The notes under the pieces were generated by a model. That model was not told the DNA's origin. It made no database searches and saw only the letters and a list, made by a program, of their open reading frames with translations. Shown in pieces: positions 33,656-46,100 of a stretch of 64,000 nt of DNA. The DNA is from Bremia lactucae (taxonomy: Eukaryota; Oomycota; Peronosporomycetes; Peronosporales; Peronosporaceae), in NCBI RefSeq assembly GCF_004359215.1, contig NC_090615.1:1939617-2003616 (forward strand), read 5' to 3'. Both the position numbers and the translations under genes were made by a program. How positions within the stretch are numbered: the first letter of the stretch is position 1; each line of letters begins with the position of its first letter.

Positions 33656-34777
33656 TCAAGCGTGCGCTTTATGGACTCAAGAAGTTTCCTTAAATGTAGA
33701 ATCAGACGATTGACGAATTCATGCGCAAAATGAATTCGCCAAGTGCGAAACGTGTACGTCAAACCTGATGACACGGCTAAGATTTTGGTGGTTATCTACG
33801 TGAAGAACCTGTTCATCGCGTGGAGTGATACGGCTTTACTCGAGGCGACCAAGTGTGCTTTCAAAGAGCGGTTTGAGATGTATGACTTAGGCGAGCTCAA
33901 GTTTTGTCTCGGTATGCAAGTCGAGCGAAATGGCAAGTTAGGTGATGTCTTAGTGCGACAAACCAAGTTCTTGCAGTCGATCCTGACTAAGTACGGCATG
34001 CAGGATTGTAAGCCAGTAAAGACACCCCAAGACATAGGATTGAAATTGACCAAGGTTTTGTGCGAAGATGGTTGCAAGCACCACGAGATGATGGAGAATG
34101 TTTCGCACCTAGTGCTGTCGGTGCTCTCATGTACTTGATGGTTGGTACTCGCCCAGATCTTGCTGTCGCTGCTAGATCTCTGAGTCAGTATGCTGCTGAT
34201 CCGTGCCCAACTCACTGGCAAGCTCTCAAGCGTTTCGGTACTTGCAAGGAACCCCGACTCATGGACTTTGCTTTTCAGGATCTGGTCATTGCGATTTAGT
34301 GGACTATTAAAAATGCAAATTGGGCAGGTCAAGGAGCTTACCAGTGGACACGTCTTTGTGCTGAACGGTGGTTGCATCGGCTGGCGCAGTAAGACACAAA
34401 GAACTGTTGCGTTGTCCTGTAATGAAGCCGAGTACATGACCCTATCAGAAGCTACTCAAGCGACAAGTATGGCTAAGGGCTTTTATGCGTGAGCTCGGCG
34501 AAGAGTTAAACGATAATGTCCAGAAGTCGTATGAGGATAATCAAGGTGCAATCGCGTTGGCCAAGAACCCTGAATTCCACAAGCACACCAAGCACATCGA
34601 CATTCGATATCCTTTTGTGTGCGAAAAGGTCGAAGATGGTCAAGTGGTATTGGAATATTGTCCGACACTCAAGATGGTAGCAGACTTAATGACCAAGCCG
34701 ATTTTTACGATTCAATTTGGCGTTCTCCGATCCAAGCTCGGTGTACAAAGTTCAATCGCTGTCGAGTCGAGTGGGAG
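33656..34777 (+). pseudogene. C2-6 copia RT-RNase H
   Basis: Plus strand from ALYGLKK near 33670. One 131-codon frame (33743-34138) carries the RT end with active-site text YVKN at 33797-33808 (YVDD expected). RNase H follows in two frames: LSCNEAEYMTLSEATQ, then 34485-34817 with DNQGAIALAKNPEFHKHTKHIDI. The polyprotein end lies around the polypurine tract GAGTGGGAG just before the LTR at 34778. The 5' half is missing: gypsy RT abuts it on the left. Confidence 0.78.
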
Positions 34778-35028
34778 TGATGTTCGGGGAGCGTCTCGAG
34801 CAGCATCGTTACGGTAAGTACCATTCTAGTACCGGTATGCTAATCCGTCGGAGGTTGTTTCAAGGTGGCTTTCCAACGGCGGATATGACGTCTTGGAAGC
34901 TTGAAAAGTATCGAAAAGCTTCCTAGTGAATGTTTGGCTTAAAGGTAGTAATAGAGATTACGAACTAAGGACCATAATATATTTACGTTGTAGTTTGTAT
35001 TCTACAGCCGAGTGCCCTTTCCTTTAGC
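34778..35028 (+). repeat. 3' LTR of C2-6
   Basis: ~250-bp C2 LTR, TGATGTTCGGGG...; shares GATTACGAACTAAGGACCATAATATATTTAC-type text (in pieces) with C2-1 LTRs in the opposite sense. The right edge is set by integrase coding starting near 35029. Confidence 0.72.
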
Positions 35029-35647
35029 ATGCTGGCTTGCCAAAGATCGTATTGGTGTGAGGCAGCTTTAATTGCTGCATTTCTTTGTAATCGATTCCAG
35101 ACAAGTGCTGGGAAACATGACAATTCACCACATGAAGTTTGGACAGGATTGAAGCCGCGGCTGACCAACCTCAAAGTATTTGGATGTCATGCGTACGTTC
35201 AGGTGCCGAAGGAAAAACGGTTTAAGTTTGACGCTCGGTCAGTGAGATGTCGATTTCTTGGATACTCGGCGCATGAAAAAGCTTACCTCTTTGAAGATAT
35301 TGAGAGCGGTCGCGTGCTAGTAAGCAACGACGCGCAACTTATGGAAGACGTCTTCGACAGTTGAAGGCGCACACACAAGAGTGAAGCAGTCATAGAAAAT
35401 GATATATCTTCTATGACTGCTTCACTCTTGTGTGTGCGCCAATTGAAGAAGACTCGTCGCAGGATAACGAGACCGACCGCGAAGATAAGCCGGCTGATCA
35501 AGAAGACAACTTCAAGTCGGACTCAGTCGTTTGAGCAAGCAGCAGACTTCCAAAGCCCGAGCGGCACCGGTTACTGGATGAGATGTCCGCTACGGCACAG
35601 GACTTTGGGGCCGCGTATGTCATGGATTTAGCGGTAGAAATGCCGAC
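35029..35647 (+). pseudogene. C2-7 copia integrase C-terminus and linker
   Basis: Plus-strand frame 35029-35364 (SYWCEAALIAAFLCNRF, LKVFGCHAYVQVPKEKRFKFD, RCRFLGYSAHEKAYLFEDIESG). It is interrupted by a perfect snap-back duplication (35366-35440). The acidic linker then runs to LDEMSATAQDFGAAYV-like text at ~35640. It is cut by a C1 LTR at 35648. Confidence 0.75.
35366..35440. repeat. Perfect snap-back inverted duplication (32-bp arms)
   Basis: Arms 35366-35397 and 35409-35440 are exact reverse complements (GGCGCACACACAAGAG... / ...CTCTTGTGTGTGCGCC) around an 11-base loop. It lies in the integrase-RT linker, where sister copies are colinear without it. Confidence 0.92.
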
Positions 35648-35918
35648 TGTTGGTTTCTGAGGCCGAAGATGTAACGAAGGCGAAGGGAAAAGTAGAGCGG
35701 AAGCGAAGAATCTACGCAAAGTTGCGAAGACACTTGTTGCAGAGGATGTAAATTTGGAAGTGATTGATTTATTGGGGCTTAAACTTCTACTTCTCGAAAC
35801 CACACATTTATACAGGTCGCATTTAACAATACTATAATATAAGTAAATGCTTTGCCAAACCGCGGTTCCAATTGGACCGGTTTGGGTTGTGTACATTTCC
35901 TGAGACCCATAACCCTCA
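35648..35918 (-). repeat. 3' LTR of copia C1-5
   Basis: 271-bp C1 LTR in minus sense (plus strand TGTTGGTTTCTGAGG...CATAACCCTCA). The polypurine-like minus-strand AAGGGGGCGTAT lies just to its right. Confidence 0.8.
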
Positions 35919-37847
35919 ATACGCCCCCTTAATGCGAACTCGCATGAATACCGGGTGCCGCTGTTATATCCTTGTGGCGTGGTCCCGGTAATTTCTTCGT
36001 CATTATGTCTGCCAGCATATTCGACGTTTCACAGTTCTCAAACTTTTCTTCGCCACGTTTGACTTCGTCACGGATGTGTTGATTCTTGATGTCGACGTGC
36101 TTTGTACGGCCATGATTTGACAGGATTCTTGGTCATCTTAATGCACGATTGGTTGTCTTCAATATCATAAGCTCCGGTCTTGACTCGCTTGCCACATTCA
36201 AAATTTCACAAAGTAGGTGGTGAATTTACTTGCCTTCTTGGACGGCCAAGCTCAAGGCACTGTATTCAACCTCGCGGGTCAGTGACACGATCGACTGTTT
36301 CTTACTTCAACTTACAGGAGTGCCCATTAGGATAAAAGCGTATCCAGAAGTTGATTGTGGTCGAAACGGTCGTCCGTTCAGTCTGCATCCGAGTAGCCGC
36401 GAAAGTCGACTTTATCGCCAGGTTGAAAACGAACATCATGAGTCTTGATTCCTTGCAAATACCGAAGTATGCACTTTACTGCGGCCCGGTGCTCGACTTT
36501 CGGATTTTCCATGAATCTCGATACGTATATAACAGCAAACGCAATGTCCGGCCGGGTTGCAGTCATTAGGTGCATCAACGCACCCACAGCTTCACGAAAT
36601 GGTGCGTTTACCTTAATCGGGGTATCGCTTGGCATAAGGTGTGAACTGCTATCCGTTGGACTTATAACTGCCTTACAGTCACCATGCCGAAACGCTTGAG
36701 AATGTCGTCGACGTACCGCCGTTGACACATTGTACGCTGCCATCGTCATTGTTCACAAGATCGATGCCCAACACACTTGCCACTGTCCGTCATCTCGAAG
36801 CGTCTTTCCAAGTCGGTCTTCGTACGTGCAATCAGCTCCATCGAACTCCCAGTAACTAACACATAATAACGTATACCAGCAGTAGCACGCAATGTCCTTC
36901 GATAATACTAATGTAGAGACATGGGTCGAAGGCCGAAACTTGAGAACCAATTGAGCATAGAAACTCGTCAAAAGTTTCGTTCCAAACACGTGAAGCTTGT
37001 AATGGCCGTAACTTGCCTTGACCTGCTCAAGACAATCAAAGCCTTTGTCGAGCTCAACTCCTTTTGGTCCGACACAGTACACCACTTCCTTCATGACCCC
37101 ATAAAAAGCTGTCACCACATCCAATTGATTAAGCGGTCAGTTGAAGTACTTAGTCAGAGAAATCACCATGCGTGGCGTCACATACTTGACCAGAGGCGAA
37201 ATGTTTCCGTGGAGTCCATTCCATATTTTGCTTGAATCCCTTTGGAACGAGACAAGCCTTATACTTCTCAATGGAGCCGTCGGTTTTACGCTTGATCTTA
37301 AAAAACGACTCTGTTCCAACATCGTGTTGTCATGCCAGTAGCTTCAGCTCGAAATACTCCACGAAGTTGCATTAAGTCCAGTTCTGCTCTAGTCGCCTTG
37401 CGTCAATGAAGCTGATCCGGTCCACTTATATCATCTTGAAATGTAGTTTGCTAAGACAATTTTCCAGCTTCGACCGCATTAGAACTTGCACGTTAAAATG
37501 CAGAAGTCGAGTCGCTGATTTTATTTTCGGAATCACAAAAATTTTGACCTAAAGTTGGCCCCTTTCGCGCGCGTAACCGCCGCTTGACTTGACGTGATTC
37601 CGTTTTTTCTGGAGCACTCACCTCGTCCAATCCAGCCTCACGATGATCCGGACTTGAAACTTTGAACACCAAATCGATTTATTCAAAGTTTAAAGTCCGG
37701 AGCATTGCTTGAAGTTTGCATTTTCAGGTCTGCTTGAAATCCGTTGTGCATATTGAGTCGTCGTTGCTTATCTCGAGCATGTGAAAGTCGAGGTTTGCTT
37801 TTCAATGTCGTCAAAAATGTTGACTGTTAAACCGTCAAGACTTACAT
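35919..37847 (-). pseudogene. C1-5 copia linker-RT-RNase H
   Basis: Minus strand. RNase H and RT end at 36000-36750 (FREAVGALMHLMTATRPDIAFAVIYVSRFMENP, CILRYLQGIKTHDV). RT is at 36750-37420 (VVTAFYGVMKEVVYC; ALYGLKQ-like). The acidic linker runs to ~37650. It breaks off at 37847 against the plus-strand LTR of C1-6. Gag, protease and integrase are absent. Several frameshifts in RT. Confidence 0.75.
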
Positions 37848-38115
37848 TGAGAATTATGGGTTTTAGGTAATGTACACAACCCAAACCAGTCCATTCCGAA
37901 CCACCGGTTAATATCTGTGACGACGGTTTTCCGACGGCGGATATTCTAGAAGTTTGCAGGACTATAGACTTAGAAGTAGCATTTGTGAACTAAGGACTTT
38001 AATACATTCACTTTTCAATTTTCCATCTACCGCTCAAGTGTCTTCTCTGGTCTTCAATATCATACTCCCTCGTATCTTGTAAGTTTCGACTAATCCAACT
38101 TTACACCTTTCAAAA
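37848..38115 (+). repeat. 5' LTR of copia C1-6
   Basis: 268-bp LTR, TGAGAATTATGGG...CTTTCAAAA, followed at once by GGTTATGAGCTCAAC, the Met-tRNA-half type primer site also seen in the C2 copies. Confidence 0.8.
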
Positions 38116-41100
38116 GGTTATGAGCTCAACACGATGACCTCTGCTCTAGATACGAGCACCAAATCTCTGTCGATAAGTTCGACGGGGATAACTACGCGAC
38201 ATGGAGCCGATAGATGCGTGGCGTGTCCCTGACCAAGTCGACGTGGTACGTGATGAACCGGGAGACGTCGCCGACAATCGCGGACCCTCGCACCATGGAC
38301 GACTATGTCAAGACGAGCAACATCGCGCCATGGACGACTACATCATGACGAGCAACATCGCGTTAGAAGGCATGGGTCGTCTGGACGCGATTGAAGACGC
38401 CTAACGGCGAGTCGCAAAAGGCTGAGCGCATCTACACAAATCGCTAGATGTTTAGCATGGAAATGAAGGAAGGCGGCAATGTGATGCATCATTGCATGAA
38501 ATTCTCAACATTAGCGCGAAGCTAAGCAGCATCAGTGCCAAGATGGAGGACGTGGACGTGGCGATTTGCTTGTTGTGCAGCTTCCCAAAGAGCTATCAAA
38601 ACGTCGTGCTTAATTCGGAGATGAGCAGCGCGGAATTGCGATCGCGAGACGTCGTGGGAGTGCTCACGAATGAGCATACAAGAAGCAATACAAAAAGACG
38701 GCATCGGTGAAGACTGAAGACGCGATGAAGCCATTTAATGCCGAGCGGGAACCTTGCCAATGAACGTACTGTGGATAATTGGGGCACGGCGGAGCATTGC
38801 TGGATCAAGCAGAAGGACGAGAATCAAGGAGGAGCTCGACGCGGCGGCAACAACGGTCGTGGACGCGGAGCTAACAATGTTCAGTGGCGAGCCAGCAGCA
38901 ACTACGACGACTACGATTGTGTTGCGATTGCGGTTTCACTGGAGGCTGGATTTTCGACGGGCAAGGATATGCGAAGTATGTGGGCGGTCGACAGCGGTGC
39001 AACGCACCACATCTGCAACGACAAGACCAAGTTTGCAAGCCTCAACGAGCATGACGAAGGCGAACTATTGGTGGCGGACGGCAGCAAGGCTGCGATTAAA
39101 GGTGTGGGAGCCATCATGGACAAGTACTTCTACTCAATGACAAAGAGCGCGAGATCAAAATCAAGGACGTGCTGTTCGTACCAATTATGAGCACGAATCT
39201 GCCTTCGGTGCCGCAGATGGACAAGGTTGGCAGGTTTCAAGTCGTATTAGATGGGTCTTAGCTACAGATGAAGCGCAAGAATTATACGCAAGTCGTGACG
39301 ATAGCGGAATTCGTCGATGGACTTTACTGGCTCCGTATTCCACATCGGTCGGCAAATGCAGCGACAAGCAGTGGAGGTATTGACTTGCATGCGCGCATGG
39401 GTCATGCGCCACTTGATTTCTTCGCAAGATGGTAGCCACCAACAAGATCAAGGACGCCAAAGCACTTTGCAACTTAAATGGATTAAGCGTGTGTCGCGGT
39501 TGCCAACAAGGGAAAATGGTTCAAATGCCATTCCCAACCAACGTGACATGCGTCACTACGATGTGTTCGATTTACTCCACGTCGATATCTGTTGTCCGAT
39601 GGAAAAGGTCTCGACTGGCGGCAGCAGATACTTGCTGCTTGTGGTCGACGAAGCTAGCGGGTGCATAAAAAGTTTCTGCCTGCGTGCCAGTCTGAGTGAA
39701 GACTGCATCAAGAGCTACATTCTCAAGATCCATACGCAATTCGGCAAGAAGACCAAGTTCGTTTAACATGATGGAGCGCATGAGTTTGCGACAAACTCTA
39801 TCAAGACCTCTACGAAGACCAAGGCATCGAGCAGCAGGGTCACGGTGCCATATGCACACCAGACCAACGCACAGCAGAGCGTGCGATACGGACCATCGTC
39901 ACAATTGGACGCAGCTTGTTGAATCATGCAAAGCTGGACAAAAGTTTCTGGGCTGAAGCGGCGATATTGGTGATCTACATCATGAATCGTCTGCAGTCAC
40001 CCAGGATCAATCACAAGACTCCGTTCTAAATCGTGTATGAGTCGAAACCAAGCGTCAAGCACATGCGCGTGTTTAGATGTCAGGCGTACATCTTGACATC
40101 AAGGGAGAAGCGACTGAAGTGGGACCCAAAGGCTACGAGGAAGCGTTAGAGGCTTACCGAGGCGGGACAGGTGGCGGTCCGTCGGGACATCACCTTCGAC
40201 GAATCGACTTTTGACTTTTCGATGGAGCGATCAAGTGAAGAAGAAGCTGAAGATGCGATGTTGGACCTCGATCTCTTGGCGATCAACGATGACGATGACG
40301 ACGTGCCTCAGACCATCTCCAAATGGACTGATTAGCGCAAGAATCAAGCAGGTACGGAAATCTCACTTTCAGCTCATTATCAAACGGAGTTGAAAAAACA
40401 ATGCTCCGGAACATGTCTTAAATCGTCGCCAGAAACGCCGACCAAGTACATTCGAAAAGAAGTCTGAAGAAAGAAGAAAATAAACAAGCGAGCGTCTACG
40501 ATCCAGTTGTCGACACAGCGCCTCAAAATAATAGCGTCAAAATGCAAACGCAGTGGAAGCAACAGACCTGGCTGAACCTGTAACTTATCAAGATGCAATT
40601 AACGGTATTGTTCAAGTTCATTGGACAAGTGCTGTGAAGGCTGAGCTCAAGTCGATGCATCTTTGTGGAGTTTTTCGTGCGGCAAAACTGCCAAAGGGTC
40701 AAGGCGCGATCGGCACCAAGTGGGAGTTCAAGGTCAAGCTCAAAGCGGATGGAGCGGTCCAGAATTCCGTGGCGCGCCTTGTTGCCAAGGGTTTTAGGCA
40801 AAAGTATTGCATCGACTACACAGAGACTTTCTCACCCGTAGTTAAGTAAGTGACTGGCCACTCGACCAACTTAACGTGGTGGCGGCTTTTATTTACGGTA
40901 CGATGAAGAAAGATGTTCTGCGCGGTACCAGAAGGCGTCGAGATGGATGGCAATTTTGATTGCTTGGAGTTAGTGAAGGCGACATTCGACCTGAAGCAGG
41001 CGTCGCGTGTCTGTAAAAACTTTTGACAAGTTCGTGAACTCCATCGGCTTCCAGTCAGCCTTTGACTCATGCCTCTACACCAAGATAGTCGATGGTCACT

Positions 41101-42057
41101 GCGTGCTTGTGCTGGTCTACGTGATGACGTGTTGGTGACCGGCAGCTCGCTCGACCTAATTGCGCACACGAAGGTGGATCTCAAGTCACGCTTCGAAATG
41201 ACGGACAGTGGCAAGTGTATTTTTGTTCTCGGCATTGTATGGTGGAAGACCCAGATGGTAGTGTGACGATGTGCCAGCGACGCTATGTCAATGATATTTC
41301 AAGCGTTTTGGCATGGGTGAGTGCAAGGCCACAACAAGTCCAGTCGACTTGAGTTCTCGGGTTGTCTTAAGCAGTGAAGCCACAAAGATCGGTGTTCCGT
41401 TTCGTGAAGCAATGGGAGCTTTGATGCGTTTGATGACTGCGACACGCCCAGACATCGCGTATGCTGTGGGGTACGTCTCACGCTTCGTGGAAAATTCACA
41501 ACAAGAACACTGGACGCATCTTCCGTTACCTAAGAGGGACCAAAGTTGCAGAGATTTCGGTTTAAGCCAAGTGACAAGATCGACTTTCATGGATACTCGA
41601 ACTCGAATTGAGACGGCGACCACGGTGATCGCAAGTCGTCTTCGGGCTATGTCTTCATGGGAAGCAAAAAGCGGTCAAGTGTGTCGCTGTCAACGAGCGA
41701 AGCGGAGTACATTGCGCTGGGTCTGGCCATCCAGGAAGGCAAGTGGATTTATTGCCTGATATGCGAGATTTCAGCGGCCGCGAACGAGTCGGGACCGGAT
41801 CTTGTTTTCCGTGAAGATAACCAGTCATGCATACAATTAAAGGTTCATTTACTGGCTCTTGTTTTCTGTTGATATAAGTGGTGGTGCGCAGCTATATAAA
41901 GATGACAAAAAAATCTAATAAATCATGCGCGGTGAAGTGAAGATCGAATATTTCGAGACTTCCGTGATGATGGCGGATATCATGACCAAAGGACTTTCAG
42001 GACCTCTTCAAAAGGACTTGACGACTCTTGGCATTCAAGCGAGTTCGCATTGAGGGG
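38116..42057 (+). pseudogene. C1-6 copia Gag-Pol, nearly complete but broken
   Basis: Plus strand, all domains in order. Gag is at 38130-38740, with a 35-bp tandem duplication at 38293. The CCHC is frameshifted near 38770. The protease has WAVDSGATHHICND (DSGATHH 38990-39010) in a 150-codon frame. GAG-pre-integrase is at 39370-39470 and integrase at 39560-40180 (FDLLHVDICCPM, VVDEASGC). The linker is at 40200-40560. RT is at 40560-41260 (GVFRAAKLPKGQGAIGTKWEFKVK); the YVDD segment is frameshifted near 41120. RNase H is at 41313-42050 (MTATRPDIAYAVGYVSRFVENS, LSTSEAEYIALGLAIQEGKWI). The 3' LTR is missing: a G1 LTR starts within the polypurine stretch at 42058. This is the most complete C1 copy in the window. 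Confidence 0.82.
38293..38362 (+). repeat. 35-bp tandem duplication in C1-6 gag
   Basis: Units 38293-38327 and 38328-38362 (CCATGGACGACTA...ACGAGCAACATCGCG) differ at three bases. The flanking gag text is single copy in C1-2. Confidence 0.85.
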
Positions 42058-42421
42058 TGTAGGGGGCACACTCTACTTACGCACACACCTTCAAGCACAA
42101 TGAGGAAGCAGTTTTAACGTTTTCTCTCACGTACAGTGAGGTAGTTGGTGGGCGTCTGAGTGACAGCACCCAACGAAATAAGTGATTAGTACAAATGTCG
42201 TCACCGAAGCGGTAATCCAGCTTCAAGTGCGCACTTGTTAGCTAAGAACAAGACTGAGAACAAGACTGATTTATATTAAATCGCGAGTTATATATGAATA
42301 CTTTTAGCCAATCAATAGATGCCATATCTTTAGATGTCCACCTCTAGATTGCGAGCGTATTATTCTCAATACCTCGGATCTTGGATGACGCTAGCCGTCA
42401 TCCCCTTCAATGTGAATGCAT
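42058..42421 (-). repeat. G1 LTR fragment
   Basis: About 364 bp of a G1 LTR in the usual sense (plus strand TGTAGGGGGCACACTCTAC...GTCATCCCCTTCAATGTGAATGCA), cut before its U3 start. Confidence 0.75.
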
Positions 42422-42424
42422 ATG

Positions 42425-42553
42425 TGAGGTTGCTAACGCGCCCACCACAACTACCTCACTGCACCCAAGAGAAGACCGTCTTACCGCTTCCTCGCTGTGC
42501 TAGGGTGCGTGTCTAAGTAGAGCGTGGCCGTATTAAGAAGTGCCCGCCAACAG
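42425..42553 (+). repeat. Inverted G1 LTR end fragment
   Basis: Reverse complement of the first ~130 bp of the G1 LTR (ends AGTGCCCGCCAACA). With 42058-42421 it forms a head-to-head pair of unequal LTR pieces. Confidence 0.75.
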
Positions 42554-42607
42554 CAGAGATAGCGAAAGCTATAAGCTCACAGTGAATAGCGATTCACTCC
42601 ACTTAGT

Positions 42608-42933
42608 GTGGAAGAGCGTCTTAAAGAGACCACGGGTCGCATATTCACCATCTGGGCCGCCGGACCAAAGGCAAAACGCCGGAGGAGCTCGCTGCTCCCG
42701 ACGCTATCCATGAGCGATACCTTACGCCAAAAGTAATGACGTGAGGTCAGTATCTGACACGTTTGCGTAATCAGGCACGTGGGACTTTGGTGACCTCAAT
42801 GAGGGAAATTCGGACCGATTTGTTTCCAAAAGAACCAAAAAGCGAAAACGAAGTTTTGTTTGAGAGCTGGGTCCATCGGGCCCGTCGCCTACGCAATATT
42901 TGGAATTTTAAGAGAGTCTGCGGATGTGGCTGA
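42608..42933 (+). pseudogene. G3 antisense ORF candidate
   Basis: Plus-strand coding-like stretch between the minus-strand chromodomain of G3 (43158-43300) and LTR debris. VEERLKETTGRIFTIWAAGPKAK is followed after one shift by TPEELAAPDAIHERYLTPKV. After one stop (near 42738) it continues as RLRNQARGTLVTSMREI and WVHRARRLRNIWNFKR to 42933. Charged, helix-prone, no match I can name. It sits in the same slot as the G1 antisense ORFs but its sequence is different. It could also be random open frame. Confidence 0.45.
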
Positions 42934-43139
42934 TGTTCGTCTGGAACGAAGCCTCGCTTCGATTGCGCCAAGCATGTGGCGAAAGGCCAGTTACGTTAGG
43001 CATGTATGCCACAAAACGAGGATGGACCACGCCAATATTTTAGTGCTTCGGTTGACCGTGCAACCGTGGATCAAAGCCGCACTGAGGCTATATATCCACC
43101 TCCACTTCTAGTGGTGGGAAGCGTCGTTTGACGCAAGTT
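42934..43139. other. Non-coding spacer downstream of the G3 chromodomain
   Basis: No supported frame on either strand. The end of the plus-strand ORF is on the left and the stop of the minus-strand chromodomain on the right. Confidence 0.4.
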
Positions 43140-46100
43140 GACCCTGAGCTTGGCGCTCGAACACGTCAAAGGCGTAATCTTGCCGAAGAGGTACCTCAAA
43201 CTCCCAAGAGTTTTCAGAAGAGGGGTACCTAGCCACTTCTATAGATACTGGTACGGGCTCTTACGACGGCGTCGCTACAAAATTTTCTCCACGTAAAACT
43301 GAAGGTTCCACCTCGCGTCAAGCAGCTCGGGGAGGAGGCCGAAATCTCGACGGAAGCATTTAATACTCTAAAGCACGGTGCAACTTCTTCGCGAGGGCCT
43401 GCTCGGGTCGAGGGCTCTTTTGAGGCGGTTTAAAACCGTCTTTTAATGCGGAACGTCAGTGACCTCGTTTAGAGGGTCAGCTGGACATCCTGGTGGGGAT
43501 GCAGCAGTAGGCTGCGGCACGGCCGTCTTTTTTGGCAGAAGCGCCTCCAAGTCCACATGGCAAGGCCGACCTAGAACACTGGGTGTGTACGCAGCTTGCT
43601 AGGAAGGTTTACCGCGTTTGCTAGACCCTTCTTGGCCACGACAGTGAACGGACCAATAAAGCGCGAGCCTTTAGTCTTGGATACCGCGGAAACCAAATTA
43701 GTAGGTAGGTTTTTAGCGTTTAGTAAAACTCGGTCTCCGGCCGCATAAGAATTAATACAGCTTCTGCCTTCGGCATTGCTTGATCTTTTTGTTTGTATGG
43801 GCTATCAGCCATCATATCCCTTACATGTCTTAAGGCACTAAATCGCGTCGCGTGAAACTCGCTTACTGTTTTTAAATGGTAACAGGACTAGTATCAGAAC
43901 CCACCAAGCTCTGAGTATCGTTAATGGAACGCGTGGGTGGGTGAGACCGTTGACACAGAGCGTAGTGTAGCCTGTAGAAGCACGGACAGCGTTATTAGCG
44001 CAAATTCCACCACTGGGAGCCTTTAGTTCCAGCGCTCTGGTGTCTGAGCACACACACCGCGTTAAACGTCTTCAATGAAGCGATTGACACGTTCAATTGA
44101 TTATCACCTGCGGGTGGTCCATGGTCGACATGTCCAATCTGGTGCCAAGCACTCGGCAAATCGATTTCCAGAATTTACCCGTGAAACGGGGGTCTTGATC
44201 TCAGATAATTGCCATTGGCAAACCGTGTTGTCGAAACATGCATCGATGAACAGCCTTGCTGTACCTTCACCATCAATGGTATCGGCACAGCCGTTTAGTG
44301 GGCCATTTTGCTTAATCGGTCAACAAAGACCACTATGCCGGTGTTGCCGGCCGAATTTCTTGGTAGACCGAAAACAAAATCTAAACTAAAGGGCTCCCAA
44401 CACCCTATGGGCACGGGCAGACATGCCAGTGGCGCAGCAGCATGCGCCGAGGATTTAACCTGTTGGCAAGTTTCGCATGTGCGAACGTATGTGCTGACCC
44501 ATTTATAAAGTTTGGACCACCAATAAATCTTGCTTACAGAGCGTAGGTCTTTTCTTTACCGAGATAACCACCAAAGACAGTATGGTGTGACTCATAGAGG
44601 ATTCGGTACTTCAAATCCTCAGCATGAGGAACAATGACGCGCGGATTTTTTGCAGCGTTCGTGCAATAAAGCAACAGGTTGTTATCGATAGGAAATCGAT
44701 GTAACCTTGCACGCAAACGTGCCGGTAATTTAATACCCGAATCCGAGTTCTTTAAGGCTCGTAGCAGAGCTATGCACTGTTTATCCTTGGCGTAAGCCGA
44801 ACGGATTAATTCAGGAATAGGTGACGAGGTAGTCTTTAAATGATAAAGCTCATAATCCGGCCTGCGTGATAACGCATCAGCCAAAGCATTCTGCTTGCCA
44901 GGCTAATACTTCACCTCGAAGTTGTATTCGGCGAAAAAGGATAGCCATCGGGCCATTCTCTATGAGAGATGGTGCGACTTAGTCGCAGTGCGTAAATACG
45001 CGTGATCTGTATATATCACAAACGGCTTAGAGCCTAGCAGATGAACTCTGAATTTGACAAGAGCATACTTCATTGCAAGTAACTCTTTGTCATGAACTGA
45101 GTAATTCTTTTCCGCAGCTTTAAGCTGTATAGACTCGAACGCAATTACACGTTCACGGCCATCATCATCTGTTTGTAACAGAGCACTGCCAATGGCAAAA
45201 TCCGATGCGTCACAGACAACACTGAAAGGCTAATTGGGATTTGGCAGTGCCAGAATCGGGGCATCGATAAGACCATCCTTAACTGCTTTAAAAAGCATTA
45301 TGCTCAGTGCTAACCCAGAACCAATTTATATCTTTTTTAAGAAATAAGATAATGGCCTAGCCATATCAGCGTAATTTTGCTACATTGTGAAAATAATTGG
45401 CGAGACCCAACCTCTTCCGCAAATTCTTACAACGCCCGACCGCTTTTCGTGTGTAAGATTGCGCCTTTTGATTTTTGGGGACCGGACAATTTATATGGCT
45501 TTAACCTTAGTGGGATCCGCTCTAAGGCCTCCCTTCCCAATGAAGCACCCTAAGAAATCAATTTCTTCTGCGCCAAGAATGGATTTAGATGCATTCGTAT
45601 ACAATTATATTTGTGCAACACTCGAGCACTGCTCGCAATGGTGTATATGGTTATCCGCATCCGACCGACCCTGGTCCGCCCGACATGGACAAAGATTTAA
45701 AAAAAAGTCTGTGCATAACCTCGATCAAGGCGGAACCGTTGCGTCACTAGACGATTGAATGTTGCCGGGGCGTTGGAAAGCCCTTGTGGCATAATCAACA
45801 ACTCCCTTAGCATACCGCTTGGGGTTCTAGTCGCTGTAAGCGAGACATCGCTAGCTCGCATGATGATTATTACCAACTACATGAGTAGTTGGTAATAATC
45901 ATCGACTAAGTCAATTGCAGTGTACATTGCACATCCAACCATTATGTTCTGATGAACATTCTTTCTAGGAATGGGGGTTTGTGCTGGTATAGTGGCAGCA
46001 TTAAGCTTATTATAAGCATGTACAATGCGCCATTTACCATTTGGCTTTTCGACACAAAATGTCGGTTTCGAATGGGGAGATTTGCTCTCTCGTACCATTC

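Noticed and set aside
33796..34437. 213-codon minus-strand ORF
   Set aside because: Antisense shadow of copia C2-6 RT/RNase H, which has clear motifs on the plus strand.
45387..45758. 123-codon plus-strand ORF
   Set aside because: Lies over minus-strand G3 RT; the motifs are on the minus strand.
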